Shown here: piece by piece, positions 1 through 12,829 of the stretch
How the letters are laid out: every line of letters begins with the position of its first letter
How positions within the stretch are numbered: position 1 is the stretch's first letter
Source of the DNA: Epiperipatus broadwayi
Taxonomy: Eukaryota; Onychophora; Udeonychophora; Euonychophora; Peripatidae
Reading direction: 5' to 3'
NCBI GenBank assembly: GCA_028023455.1
Contig: JAQFVV010000055.1
Coordinates: 4,430,030-4,494,029, forward strand
DNA length: 64,000 bases
Notes under the pieces: model-generated
Databases searched by the model: none
Seen by the model: the letters and a program-made list of their open reading frames with translations, nothing else
Told to the model about the DNA's origin: nothing
Translations under genes and position numbers: made by a program

Positions 1-109
1 ATATGTCTATAGATAGACAAACAAATACTATTATGAATGTTTAAATACATACGCATAAAATGGTCAGTTAGAATAGGATGATGTATATACATGTATGTAA
101 AATACATAC
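1..109. other. AT-rich edge and LINE 3' tail
   Basis: No gene is visible. The stretch from about 80 to 130 has TGATG/TACAT-type simple sequence next to the 3' end of the minus-strand RTE element, as is usual for RTE tails. Confidence 0.4.
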
Positions 110-113
110 ATCA

Positions 114-2890
114 TCAAACATTATCAATCCACTGCAGGATGAAGGTCTCTCCAAGTTTAATCCACCTTCTCCGATCTTTAGCTTCTCTTTTCCACAACAC
201 CCCTGCACATTTTCTTATTTCATCCATCCATCTCACATGTGGTCTCTTTCTGGGTCTTTTACAATCTCTTGGAATCCAGTTTAAAATGTCAATTGTCCAT
301 CTATTATCATTTCTTCTAGCAATATGTCCAGCCCAACTCCATTTCAATCTTTTAATTTTTTCAATAAGGTCAGTAACAACTGTTTGTTGTCTTACCCATA
401 CATTGCGTTTTCGATCTCTTCTTGTTACTCCCAACATACATCTCTCCATACTCCTTTGAGTGGTCTGAAGTGTCCAAGTCTCAGATCCATAAGTAAGAAC
501 TGGTAAAACACATTTGTTAAAAACCATTCTTTTCAAACACATAGGCATATTTCCTTTTAGTATCAAGTTATTTCTACCAAAAGCACTCCAACCAAGTTTA
601 ATTCTATGATTAATTTCCTCCATTATGTTTCCATCTGTATTAATAATCCGACCTAGGTATTTGTAACTGTTAACTTCTAATTCTTCATAATCAATCTTTA
701 TTTTCATATTTTGAGCAAATCGATTAAACATTACTTTAGTCTTTTTAACATTTATCTTTAGTCTTACTTTCATCTGCTAACTCCTGCAACATTTCCTGCA
801 GCTCTGAAGCATTATTTGCAAAAACAACTACATCATCTGCAAAATCTAAATGACTTAAATACTCTCCATTTACTTTCATTCCTTTAGTTTCCCATTTTAA
901 TCCACAAAATACTTCTTGCAGCACTGCTGTAAAAAGTTTTGGAGATATGGAGTCACCTTGCCTTACACCTTTCTCAATGTTGATTTTTCCGGTATCATTA
1001 TGTAATCTAATTGTTGCTTTTGCATTTTTATAAATATTCTTTAAAATATGACAATATCCTGGATCTATACCTTGATGATCCAATGCTTTAATCACTGAAG
1101 AAATATGTATAGAATCGAATGCCTTTTCATAATCTACAAATCCAAAACATAATGACAACTCATATTCATTTGTCCTTTCTATGACTTCTCTCAATACCTG
1201 GATATGATCTATTGTACTAAAACCACTTTTAAATCCAGCTTGTTCTCTTGGTTGGTGGAAATCCAAAGTTCTCTGTAGACGAGTTGTAATTATCTTGGTA
1301 AAAATTTTATATAAAACTGATAAAAGGCCGATAGGTCTGTAATTTCTAATATCTTCTTTATCACCTTTTTTAAATATTAATATTATTACTGCATTCTTCC
1401 AATCTTCTGGTATATCTTTATCATTTAGACATTTGGTATATAACTTTGCTAAAATTGTTTCTATTTCTTCACCTCCTTCTTTTAATATATCAATTATAAT
1501 TCCATCATTTCCTGGAGCCTTTCCTTTCTTCATACATTTAATTGCATGTCTCACTTCTTCATTTAAAATTCTGGGCAATTCGGAAGATGTAATAGATATA
1601 GGAGATACTTGTTCTTTATTACTATATAATTCTTGATAAAAATCTTCTACCAATTTCATGATGTCATCTCTCTTTTTAGTAATAATTCCATCTTTTTTTC
1701 TTATTGCAGATATAAATTTCCTACCAATACCAAAATGTTGTTTAACATTCTTGAGACTTTTATTTTCTTCTACAACTTTCCTTGCTATTTCACAGTTATA
1801 CTTTCTTATATCATTTTCAACTTTTTTCCGTACCATTTTACAAAATTCGAGATATTCAATTCTTTTTAATACATCATTTTTGTATATCTTCATATTCCTT
1901 CTTTTCTTCATAAATTCTCTAGTCTCAGTAGAAATTTTATTAGTCAATTGCTGCTTTTTTCTACCAGCTATCTTTGTTGCAGTTTTTAAGAGTGTATCAG
2001 TTATTTTCATATTAATTTCATTCAAATCTGAATCATGTTCAAAATCTCCTAACACTTGAAACCTATTTGTAAGTTCTAATTTAAATTCATTAGAATGTTT
2101 CTGAAGATTAGGAATATCAACTGTAAATATTGTTTTTCTCAATAATTTTTGTCTCTCTAGTTTTACATTAACACGTAACTTACACCTTACTAATCGATGA
2201 TCCCTTCCTGTGTTAAATTTATTAAGAACATTACAATCTTGAAATATGTATTTCCTGTTAGTCAAAATATAATCCAATTCTGCTGTACCTTCATTTGGAT
2301 GCTTCCATGTCTATTTCCTTTTAACATTTTTCTCAAAAAATGAATTCATAATATAAAGTTTTTCTTTTTCTGCAAACTCCACAAGTCTATGTCCTCTCTC
2401 ATTTCTATTACTATAACCAAAATTACCTACAGCAATTTCATCTATCATTTGTCTACCAATTCTAGCATTAAAGTCTCACATAACAATTTTAAAATGTTGT
2501 TTACTCTGATCAAAAGCCTTTTGTACATCCATATAAAAATCTTCTACTACTTCATCATTATGAGAACTTGTTGGGGCATAAACCTGAATTATCTGCATTT
2601 GGTATCTGCTATTAAGTTATATAACTAATCTTGCAACTCTGTCCGATACACCATCAATCTCCACAATATTGTTCTTCCACTTTTTATTTATAATGAATCC
2701 TACTCCACTTGTATTTCCAATATGTGTGCCTTTATAATAAAGTATATGTCCACTTTTTAAATCAATTGTTTCTTAACCTTTTCTTCTAACTTCACAAAGT
2801 CTAATAATGTCCCATTCAATATAAGACAATTCTTATTCTAATTCTTGCAATCTTCCTTCACTTGAAAGTGATCTACAGTTGTAAGTACCT
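114..2890 (-). pseudogene. RTE endonuclease/reverse transcriptase polyprotein, inactivated
   Basis: The element would encode one long protein that copies its own RNA into nicked chromosomal DNA. The endonuclease part includes a DFNARIG motif and a GRDHRLV motif near its C-terminus. The RT part, open from 2277 to 745, has KGKAPGNDG, NYRPIGLLS, VDYEKAFD, GVRQGDSISP and FADDVV blocks. The C-terminal part (773-114) has TYGSETWTL, GHIARR and WMDEIRKCAG blocks. It is disabled by a TGA at 2476-2478 in place of the Gly before DFNARIG, a TAG at 2311-2313 in place of a Trp, further stops above 2520, and a frameshift near 765-775 that separates ELADES from the following MKV reading. The catalytic FADD residues are intact. 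Confidence 0.85.
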
Positions 2891-3110
2891 AAATAAAAAA
2901 GTCGTAATCAAATGGCAGCCTGGGTCCACAATCAGGGGATTCTTAGCACCCTCCGCCTTCGGCCACCAACCGCTGCCTTGGTTGGTGACTTTACAGCCTC
3001 CTGGGAATAAGGGCCATGCTTTATTTTTGTCTGTCATAATTGTATATACATACACAAAAATTTAAAAAATGCTGTCTCGAAGCATAACTTTTGCTTTTCA
3101 GACCGCATGG
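2890..3110 (-). other. Leader (5' UTR-like) of the RTE element
   Basis: This stretch is noticeably richer in GC (around 2920-3015) than its surroundings. On the minus strand it sits directly before the endonuclease reading that begins with LGTYNCRSL. Its far boundary is not defined by a visible target-site duplication. Confidence 0.4.
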
Positions 3111-3699
3111 GTTCTAAATTTATCCCCTGATAAAAACTACAACTAATACGGTTAAAATTTCGTATTTAATATATATATACAGAGATTTACATTATTAATT
3201 AACATATATACAATTCAACGACATATACATAGCCCCGTAGGCATACATAAATAATAATTAAAGATCTATATGACTGTCCAGTCCCTAACTCGCTTTGTCA
3301 CGTTAGAAGGCAAGTTCTCCGCACTGGAAACTTAAGATACATACAGTGACGTCCACCTGCACACCAGAAGCTTCCAACAGCATTGTCCAATTATTCTTGT
3401 GTTTGACTCTTCTTTCAGATCCCGCCGATATATTTCATTTATTCCAGATACATCCTGGGCCGAAGAATTTCATTGTATTAAAAAGTTATTTTTGGATTTC
3501 TAGAGTTGTTATCAATGAATGAATCAGCAACTAGCAAACATTTAATTGTTAACGGTATATATTTTTACTGCAAGAATTTACTTACTTATCACCAGAGATT
3601 TTAACTAATTACTCTTTTCATCTACTTAGAAAATAATCTTTTCTGATCACATAAACTTTTGTTTTATTTTACTTTACTATTTTAAGAAGTTAAATTTTT
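3111..3699. other. AT-rich intergenic sequence
   Basis: No coding, RNA or clear repeat signal was seen. Confidence 0.4.
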
Positions 3700-4283
3700 A
3701 AATTAAGCCAATAAACATCACATGATCACCATTTCTTATGCTAGCTCATAACTGTTATTAAAACAGGCAAAACGTATTTAAATTTTTAAATTACTATGTT
3801 AGTATTTTACATACACGTATATATATATTGTCCTATTACAATTAACCATTTTATGTATATGTATTTAGACATACACACATATACATAACAAATACATAGA
3901 TAAATAACTAGCTAGAGCTTATCTTTTAACTCCACGATATCTTAAAGTCTTTATTTTAATAACTATACGTTTCTTTTAACTCACGTAAACTCAAATGACC
4001 GTTCACTAAGTGGTATTTTGCTTCTTAATCCTTCCTTGAATCAGTTTAATTAGATTTAAACTGGAGCTCTTTTCTACTGCTACATTCTCTATGTAACTAC
4101 TATCACATTTCACTCTATTCTTTAAGTTTAACTAGTCTGTTTTTCTTACTTTTTCCCTTCTTCCGTTTCATTCGAAGTTTTACAGGCAATTTATTAATTG
4201 CTAATTTGCATAAAGTTAGGCTTTATTATAATGCAAATTAGAATACTAAAAAAAATGGTGATCATGTGATGTTTAGTGGTTTA
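3700..4283. mobile_element. Foldback repeat with both ends, internal part unrelated
   Basis: The left end (3713-3773) reads AAACATCACATGATCACC followed by the GCAAAAC box of the foldback family. The right end (4253-4282) is the inverted form, GGTGATCATGTGATGTTTAG then TGGTTTAA. The interior lacks the usual arms with the hammerhead-like motif, so it is either an internally replaced copy or one that received another insertion. Confidence 0.6.
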
Positions 4284-4576
4284 AATTAGAATATTGTTAC
4301 TTGCAGTTAGTCTCATTCTCTTTTCTGCATATGAAATTATTTCTAGAGTGATTCAGCATTGCTTGTAATGAACAATTTGCACACATATATCGTTAATAGT
4401 CGTTCAACATTTAGATGATATCAATAACAATCTCAATCTGTTGTCAAGGCAACTTCCTTTTAACAACAGCCATTTAGCCTTGACCATTATTGCACTTATT
4501 ATTTAAGTAATACACATGTATATATACAATTTTATCAATAAAAACTCAACCAGTCAATAAACAACCATATAAGATG

Positions 4577-5034
4577 TGTTACGGTCAGAATCGTCTATCT
4601 CGCTAACACACTGCAGAATTCAAACCCCACACACGAAACTGAACACTCTAGGAGGGATTGCCTTCTAGATATACTAAGTTCGAATCTAAAGTCTAAATTT
4701 CACAGCGCCACCTACGTGATAACGCATCTGATGCTACTACTAGTATAACCTTTTACCGGTGCCTGGTGGTCAGGAAGAAACAAAGAGACTCTATACTAAG
4801 ATAAGTTTGGGCTGCTAATTAACGTCTATGGATGTACAAAAGAAATGTAGAAAATAGATATATAGACCGAGACAGTGATAGGAATCAAAAAAAAAAAATA
4901 CTATGTAACGGTCAGAATCGTCTATCTCGCTAACACACTGCAGAATTCAAACCCCACACACGAAACTGGGAGAAGCGTTCTATCTCGCTAACACACTGCA
5001 GAATTCAAAACCCACACACGAAACTTACCGTTAC
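4577..5034. repeat. Triplicated ~60-bp repeat inside a TGTAACGGT/ACCGTTACA pair
   Basis: A segment running from TCTATCTCGCTAACACACTG to CCACACACGAAACT occurs three times: about 4577-4640, 4904-4967 and 4979-5026. The second copy begins TGTAACGGT at 4904, and the third ends ACCGTTACA at 5026-5034, a perfect 9-bp inverted pair. The first copy begins with the variant TGTTACGGT. The unit between copies 1 and 2 (4641-4903) is unique. This could be a small LTR-like or terminal-repeat element. No coding sequence is present. Confidence 0.6.
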
Positions 5035-7059
5035 AGATGAGTATTTTTTTTTCTAAGAATAAAGGTACAAAAAAGGAGTACGATATATATTAATAATATT
5101 CAATAAAACTAATGCAAAAAAAAAATGAATATCTAACATAATAAATAAAAAATATTCTAACATTTGGTCCCAAACTTCCACAATGATAACATCAAAAAAT
5201 ACCACGATTCTTCCTTACACAATGTCCTTGTTTTCTTCAACATGTTCTGTCATCTGCTGTAAGCTTGAATAATCAATAGTTATCAAATAATTGTGCTTAA
5301 GAAATCTCTTATGCAGTGCTATTTTATCCATATTACCAGACTAGTTTACAACTTTCATCAATGAGAAATTTTGGATCTGGACTTAGTATATCTGACTTTG
5401 ATCCAAAAAAAAAATCCAGGTGCATTAAATCCAAATCCAAAATTCGTGTCATGAAAACCACAAACTAGAAATTGATATGGATAGTACCCATAACCAGGAA
5501 ACTAATTTAGGGTTATATATAGGATAGTAGTTAGGGATTTATTAAGCTCTACCAATGTACCGAAGTCTGTAGGCGTATATAATTCATATGGATCAATACG
5601 ACCTGTAAGAGACCTACCTGGCTGTTAACACGTTCGGAGGCCATTTCTCCGCAATTGAAGTGGAATAGTTTAAAGACTCATTTGAAGCGACTACTTAATA
5701 GCCAATATGTTGTCTAGATCCTCTAAGATTTTGAAAACACTGGGATTTAAGTGTGGAGGATAAGTATTTAAATGTATCTGCAGATCAGTTTTTAGACATG
5801 GCGTGGTAATGGAGAGTTTTTAATTTATATTTATCTTGCAAATAATGTAAATAAAATTATTCATCTTATTTATAATTTAAATAACACTGAGTGTAACTTT
5901 TTTATAAACACATTCGCACTAAATCATATAGCTATATACTTAACATTCACACTTCACGCTTAATTTAATATGGCCTATACCCACACAAAAAATTATAAAT
6001 AATTGAAAGCCAGTGCAAAGCAGTTATTAATAAATTATACTTGCTAAAAACAAAATTGTTAATTGTTTAAATGTTTTTGCTTTACATAGCATATTTTCTA
6101 GTATCTTATCAAGTATATTGGATTAATTATTCGCATCTTAGAATATCTTTGAAGATAGTTTTATCAAAAAAAAAAATCAGAAAAATAAAAAGAATTATGG
6201 GATTGATTATTCCAGTCTACGGCTTATTTATAAGTGTTACTGTTAATCTTCCACTAGATACACAAATCAGGGAAACTTTTAATGTAAGTCTTTCTGCAAT
6301 CTATGAACGAAATTATATACTTCTGAATACATATTTACGTCAAGTTAGCCTAGAGGTAGATTTAGGAGTCTTCATTTCAGAGTACAGTACTATAATCAAA
6401 GGGCTACGCTTAAGTTATCCCTACATTCAGGCACGTGGTAGATCTGAAATAAAGGAGTAAAGTTTTCAAGTATTGTAGTGTATACTATTCGGAAATTATT
6501 AAAAGAAAAATGCTACTGATCATGATAATAGAATACTTTATTTTTAAAATTGGAACACTAGCGGTAAATTGAATTATTTTGAGTTTGGTTATAATATTTT
6601 TTTAATCGATAATTTTTTAGTTATTGTAGAAAATACTATCACGCCGAATTTAATTCAATCGATTTCTTTGTGCCGTATATTTATAAAGTTAAAGGGTAAA
6701 AGTATATTATTGTTTTAATATTTAAGAAATGTTTTTATTTTGTGGATTGTATTTTTTACGAACCTTTTTTATGATGTTTTGCATTGAAGAATTGTTTTCT
6801 AATTTGTTTTTTTTTATGAAATATGATAATGTTATTTAGGTCGCCATCTTTTTTTTTTTTTTTTTAAATAGGTAAATGTCTGGGAAATATTTCGGGAACC
6901 GTTTTGTGTAATCAAGCCGTTCTGAAATATTTTTAACAATTCTTCACCTTTCAGAAATGTATTTGAAATTATGAAGTGTTTTTTTGTGAAACTATTTTAA
7001 ATGAAGTTGATATTTTTATGATAAACACAAAAAATTCTTTTTCTATCGTGGGAATTTAG
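5035..7059. other. AT-rich sequence upstream of the first recognised receptor exon
   Basis: No supported gene was found. The receptor start codon, and any 5' UTR exon and promoter, may lie here or outside the window. An open frame at 6071-6460 starts with a hydrophobic run, but its splice phase does not fit the next exon. Confidence 0.4.
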
Positions 7060-7194
7060 ATGTGCCTGTGTATCTTTTCTATTACTATGTAGCACGGCTG
7101 GAGACGAGAAAGCGCTTGAATCCAGTTATGCTTATTTGACGTCGGTAAATGATGATGTTCCGTCACTTAATATCAGTAGCTACAATGATTCTAG
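7060..7194 (+). CDS. ACVR1-like receptor, candidate N-terminal exon
   Basis: The frame is open and ends at a strong donor, CTAG|GTAAGT. It encodes a hydrophobic run CVSFLLLCSTAG followed by a polar stretch GDEKALESS and an N-glycosylation site NISS. That is what the end of a signal peptide and the start of a secreted ectodomain look like. The exon ends two bases into a codon. Joined to the acceptor at 12771, this gives Ser and then the first ectodomain cysteine in frame. The start is uncertain: acceptor-like TTTAG ends at 7059, and another, TATGTAG, ends at 7092. There is no in-frame ATG, so an upstream exon is required. Confidence 0.55.
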
Positions 7195-8984
7195 GTAAGT
7201 AAAAAATAGTTTACATTTATTTTTCGTAAAATCTTCAGTGCGACTACAATTGCTTAAAGTTTGATTTGGAATCACGTTTGGAGTCGCTACATCAAAACAA
7301 AAATGGCGACAATTATTGGGGTTTTTTTTTTTTTTTTAGAAATTATATTTAAAATAACTTTAAAAAAAAAAAAAAAATAGTAGTTTTACTATTTATCTCT
7401 TATATCATAATTTTAGTTTTTTTTTAAAAAAAATACAAATTGCTTATGTAGAATTTTAGGGAGAAAAATTTCTTCTTTGTAGCAATTACTTATAATTAAA
7501 TTGTATTATGTTTCAAAAAAAGATACACTTTATTTTTGAAATTAAAAATTATATTCGCGTTGATTGTTTCTGTTTATTTAATACATTTGGCCATTTTTTT
7601 AAACCAATAACGTTAAACATGTTATTACCTAGACTGGTTATAAAAAACTGTCTGGCATTGTAGGCCTTGATTTCATTTGCTCTCGAATTTAAGTTGGAGG
7701 CTGGGAAGCATTTTGAAATACATTTAGTTAATTACATTTTTTCCAAATTTGCTATGATTTGTAATCATAAAGAAATTTTTATTTAGTTTATATTTAAATT
7801 GATTATACTACATTGGGTAGATGAAAATAATGCCTCCCATTATATTTACATGCTTATGATTAGAACCATCATGGGGCCTTTATATTCTATCCGCCGTCGC
7901 ATAATGAAATTTTAATTTCTAATCATATTAAACTTGGAAAAATGCAAGTAAAGTTTAAACAAGATATTATTGGAGGATGATTAGATGCGAATTCAGGAAA
8001 ATTGAACGTCTAATTACATTTTTTAAATTTTCGTCTGAAATAAAGTATTGATATATATTCTGACTTGTGTAATTTATCGTAGTGGTGGAATAATGGACTA
8101 CGGAGCTATATCGATTCTCAACTAGATTTAAGACTTAAAAAAAATCTTAAAACTGCCACTTCGTTGCTCAAACGTTCATATCCTAAGCATGTCCTTTATT
8201 TATATTTTTTCAAACCTATTTTCAACTTCTTTAACAAAATAGTTCTCTATTTGTTAAAGCAAAAGCTGCTCTGTTCCAGCGCCATCTATAGCATGAATTA
8301 GTTATCGGCGATTATCAATGGATCATTGATTTTGAAAATCAGTTCTTAAGTAAAGATAGTATTTGTGTACTGTTTATCATACATTGTATAAGCTTAAGAA
8401 CCGATTTTTGCATGCATTTTGGATGTTCTAATTCCATCCATAAATGAATGTAAACACTATTTGAATAAAGTAGATGGGGGCTTTTTTTTTTAAAAAAAAA
8501 GTATGTATACATATATGGCCTTAGGATGGATTTTAATAGTAGAAAATGTTTAGTCAAAAACTCTAAAAATGTAGCCCAGCAGTATATGTTAATCATGAAA
8601 TATAAGTTTTCCGATCCGGGCCCATTAATGGAAAGAAAAAAAATAGTTTTGTTTGATTTTTAACGGAACTGCTTTGCTGTTACTGAATAACTGGCCTTAC
8701 AATAAATAATATAATTAAAAAAAATAAGCTAAACTTATTTGAATTTTGACTGCTTGGTGATTTTTAAAAAATCAGATAATTAGTGTTTTGTATTAGCATG
8801 GTTTTTCCTTCCCTGTAACTACTTTTATATGATTTAATAACTTGCATTATCACTTCATTGCTCAATTTTAATACAACTTCTCTTTACACATTTATTAGGC
8901 AACTTTTAAGTATTGTGGCTTGAATTTGCTGTTTTTTGTCTAGTGTTTGAAAATGATATTTACCATAATGCAATGTAATGTTTA

Positions 8985-9300
8985 CACAGAGGCAAAACTC
9001 CATACCTTAGCGCCACCCACTAAGCCAAAGTAATCACTGGATGCAGGGTGATTTGTGCATAAAATTCCTATCTAGTGCCTACTAATCCAATCTCCCCAGA
9101 CTAGTTTCTAGCTTGTGGCTTTCATCAAGGAGCCTTGGATCTGAGAACACTGCATCTAGATCTTAGGAACTAATGCACCCCTCCAGTAGCCACCTTGTTA
9201 CCTTTTTAGCTAACTAAAGCTTTGAGTTCAAAGTGAAAGCATGATAATGTTTTCAATTCAAGCTCATTAGCTTGTATAGTCGTATAGACCTGAACTCAGT
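8985..9300 (-). mobile_element. Foldback repeat copy, one arm
   Basis: It starts with GAGGCAAAACTCCATAC and contains the arm with the hammerhead-like motif on the minus strand at 9092-9133, where a short deletion removes stem I. It continues into the longer interior form (CCCCTCCAGTAGCCACC) that is also found in the copy at 63327. Confidence 0.6.
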
Positions 9301-9370
9301 TCAGCATTCTACTTTTTGGTTTTTTAATAACCACAGTCACCATAATCCTATTAGGGCAGGATTGGTATTA

Positions 9371-9530
9371 AACCACTAACCATCACATGATCACCATTCT
9401 TTATGCTTACAAAAGTTGTTAACTCAAAGGCAAAACTTCCTACAACTGTGGCGCTACTGTAAGAAGAGTTTTGCCTCTGTTTTAACAGCTCATGTAAGCA
9501 TAAAGAATGGCGATCATGCAATGTAATGTT
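9371..9530. mobile_element. Short complete foldback repeat
   Basis: This is a 160-bp palindromic element. The left end is AACCACTAACCATCACATGA followed by TCACCATTCTTTATGC. The right end is the inverted GCATAAAGAATGGCGATCAT. Only the outer arms are present, so it is a minimal derivative of the foldback family. Confidence 0.7.
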
Positions 9531-10718
9531 ATAAAATATTTACAGCTATCTGCTAAGGGCTACAGATTGAACTAAACATGTTGGGAAGGTATTATATTTT
9601 CATTGAGATTCATCCACCTCACTAACTTTATTACAATTTTTTTGTTTAACTGTCGGTACATCCTGCTCGTCATCAGCTGTATAGGCCTTTAAAATGTTCT
9701 TAGCATTAACACATAACACCCAAAGAAAACTTAACAAGGGTTTATTAATATGTATAACCTAAAATAAATATTATCAGTATAACCACTACCTGCTTGCCGA
9801 TGGTTCTGACTTCAAACTCGGAAGCAATTACAATCAGAAAATCTTGCATTCTCTAATCTACTATATCTTTTTGAGTTGTTACTGTGTGTGAACTATAACA
9901 TTTTCATTATTGCTGTACCCAGAAACAGCTAATCATGCAGTTTTTATTGCTCTGCATAATTAATTTTAATTTGCATAATTGCCTGATCAATTTAATTGGT
10001 CCCAGTATGCATAATTTACATATTAGCATACTTAGTATATATCTGCATTACTAATTTTCTAACTTTTTACTACAATCATTTTAATCAAATCTCTTTCTCT
10101 TTCCCATTAAAGAGCTGCAAGGAGAGAGATACCCCTCCTCCCCACAATTAAAGAGCTGCCCGCAAGGAAAGAAGTAAAAAATATGACTGAAAAATATGAA
10201 TTTCTGAATGACTATATATTTGGACATTTATTTTAGTAATAGAGCATAATAGAATCTATGTAAAATAAAAATTCTCTTAAAAATAAATAAATGAAAACAA
10301 AAAATTACATTGACAGTTTGATCTATTCACAAATTTATGATATTTAAATATTCATCATATACAATAATTGCTATTTTATAATAAGGCTGAATTCGCGAAA
10401 CAACATTGTAATGTGCATTTATCCTCTTGTAGAGTCATCAAAATATTTACAAATTACAAGAGAAAACAGAAAATGACCTTGCATTTTGCATAGTAAAATG
10501 AATCGCAAGATTGGGAACAAAGAGCCATATCTGGCTCGCGAACACCTTTTCTAGTGAACTTTAGGGTTTTTTTTAATTTTATTTATTTAGACTTCCTGTC
10601 TGACTATTATATATAAAAACATAAAAGATTTTTAGTTATAATTCTTTCCAAATATATATACACTTTTTAGTCAGACATAGCACGTTCTCAGATTGCTAAT
10701 TGAATACAATGCTTAACA

Positions 10719-10836
10719 GATCTAATATATGTAGGTATAATTAATTCACCCTCAGACTTACGCTTAACAAGAATTAAAATTAATATTTTAAGTTAACATC
10801 TATTATATGTAGGTATGATCAATTCACCCTCAGGCC
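10719..10836. repeat. Direct repeat pair
   Basis: Two copies of about 42 bp, each containing ATATGTAGGTAT and then AATTCACCCTCAG, begin near 10719 and 10796. Confidence 0.6.
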
Positions 10837-12771
10837 TGCAAAAATTGTATAAAAGGGTATATGTACTTTTCAGATCTCTAGAATTTTCTTTTCACATCTT
10901 TGGAAAAACTTAATCAGCTTTAGGACTGTTAGTTCACCTGAAAATTCACATTTTATATATATCTTGTACATATTTTTTAGAATAGAATGAGTGACTACTT
11001 TATAAACAATGAGTCCCAGTGAAATGGTGACTCCAAGCTGCCTGCAGCACTATTTCTGAATTGTTATGCTAAGTAGTGTCAGTCTAGCACAAACATGTCT
11101 GGATCTTGAATTACATGGCATGAAGTGTGGCAATGTATTTTATTATATCTTTGTAGATACAAAATTTTGAAAACGGTACAATGTATGGCTTCACTGCCAT
11201 GCATAGTTTGAATCATTTCAACTGTTTAAGTAATACTTTTACACAATTTAAAATAAAATTTAGTGTTTGCATTATTATATAATATGAAACACATTTCACT
11301 TTGTAACTCGTGATTCAGAGATGGCGCTGCAGAAAGCTTGGAGAGACTGGTATACACACTGTTTTATTTTTCACCCGTGATTTAACTCTTCTCTTGAATT
11401 GTCTTAATTATAATGATTAAATATTAAAATAACTATTTTTATGTAATAATTGATTTAAACTATAATTTAAAAAAATTGCGACAAAAAATTTATGTGATTA
11501 CACGTTGGATTAAGACATATTTCTAAAATGACCTAATAAAATAGTAGATATGGATTTTTGTTTATAAATGAATCGTTAGAATAAATATTCGTAATTTATG
11601 CCATAGTCTCGAGCAGATTTTCAGTCAGCTTTATTCATAATACAGAAAATTTTGTTTTTCGATTTTCTGAATCAGTTGATCCATATAATTTAACAAATTA
11701 TATTAAAAATAAGTGTTATGGAATGTATTGATTGGTCGCATAGATGTATGATGCCACCAGAGTCTGTGCTTGCGCCACTTTTATTACCTGTTTATAATCA
11801 CAAGTTTGTCAAAGAAATGCCCTGGTTGATTAGTACAAATTAAGTGGCAGATTCTGGGGCTCAAAGTTCATTGATTGTGTGGCTTCAGCTCATCATTTCC
11901 AGTGTCCTAACTTCTTATGAACTTCTAAGCAATAAACTTCATTAATTCTTGTCAGAAAAGATACTTTGTTGTTGATCTTAAAGTGCCAAGATTAAATTTT
12001 TTTATTTATGGCTATTTCAAATAATTTCTTGAAATTGCTCGCGGTATTATGTGTAGAATAAGTTTCTATTTTAACTTTCAGCGGCTACAACAATTGTATA
12101 ATATTAATGCTATAACCAGTACCTCATATTTATTGCTCCTGAGAAAAATATTTGTTATATGATTATTGTTCGAAGTTTGATTTTTTTTTTTTTAATATAA
12201 GTATTATTTGCAAAAAGTATTATGTATAAATTTTTTTAAAAAAAATATAATCATAAAATCCCCCAAATAAATGGAGAAATAAAATTAATTTTGTTTAGAA
12301 TAGTTTCAGTTGGCGCCAGTTGTCTGATTTTTTTAGAATCGGTTATTATAAAAAGTAGACATTATTTACAATAAGTATTATAATATTTATATAAAAGTAG
12401 AAAAAAAAAAAATCATAGATTGCAAAATAGAAAGGAAAATTACTTACATTTAGACTATTGAGAATTAGTCATGTTTTCGCTGGGATACACTGCACATTTA
12501 TTTAATGTACATATGAGGGATGGTATACTGTGTCGCAACTTATAATGTAAATCACTGTCAGAAAAAAGTGTTATAAAACTTAATTGTTTTAATTAATATA
12601 TTCATAACGCTACGCTACAAATACGTAATTTACATATAAAATAAATTATTTTTTAATCTTAGTAGAAAGTATATATATATAAATTTTAATCATATATAAT
12701 AAATCAAGTTTATGTAATAATTATTTATTTTTGATACTTTTAGGCATTGACGTAAGTTTCGCAATGTTTAG

Positions 12772-12829
12772 CTGCGAGTGCACAAATGACTGTGAAGCTG
12801 GCCAGGCAATTTGTAATACTACAAATAAG
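12772..12829 (+). CDS. ACVR1: ACVR1-like receptor, ectodomain exon (first four cysteines)
   Basis: This 58-bp exon encodes one split Ser plus CECTNDCEAGQAICNTTNK. It supplies the first four of the ten cysteines of a three-finger receptor ectodomain. The acceptor TTTAG at 12767-12771 was chosen because its phase fits the donor at 7194. An alternative acceptor at 12743 would need a different upstream phase. The donor is AAG|GTAAAC, in phase 0 with the next exon. Confidence 0.75.

Larger units (their letters stand above)
110..3110 (-). mobile_element. RTE-type non-LTR retrotransposon, nearly full length, broken
   Basis: This minus-strand LINE reads, from its 5' side, as a GC-richer leader (about 3110-2890), an apurinic-type endonuclease (about 2890-2230), a reverse transcriptase (about 2230-745) and a C-terminal domain (773-114), ending in TGATG-like simple sequence. 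The RT has a FVDYEKAFDS block and a FADD catalytic box. The phrase STIDHIQVLREVIER before the FVDYEKAFD block is typical of the RTE clade. Shorter 3' pieces of the same family lie at 16818-16984 (-), 30980-31342 (+) and 35680-36309 (+). The clade call rests on motif recognition, without a tree. Confidence 0.85.
7195..12771 (+). other. Intron 1 of the receptor gene
   Basis: The donor is GTAAGT and the acceptor is AATGTTTAG. It contains foldback repeat copies at 8985-9300 and 9371-9530 and a direct repeat pair at 10719-10836. The rest is AT-rich with long A or T tracts, and no exon was seen. Confidence 0.55.

Noticed and set aside
6071-6460. 129-residue open frame starting with a hydrophobic run, possible receptor signal-peptide exon
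   Set aside because: The nearest GT donors give a phase that does not fit the exon at 7060 or 7093. The rest of the frame has no ectodomain features.
12744-12771. Alternative start of the second exon after TTTTAG at 12743
   Set aside because: It would need an upstream exon ending one base into a codon, but the donor at 7194 leaves two bases. The acceptor at 12771 fits.
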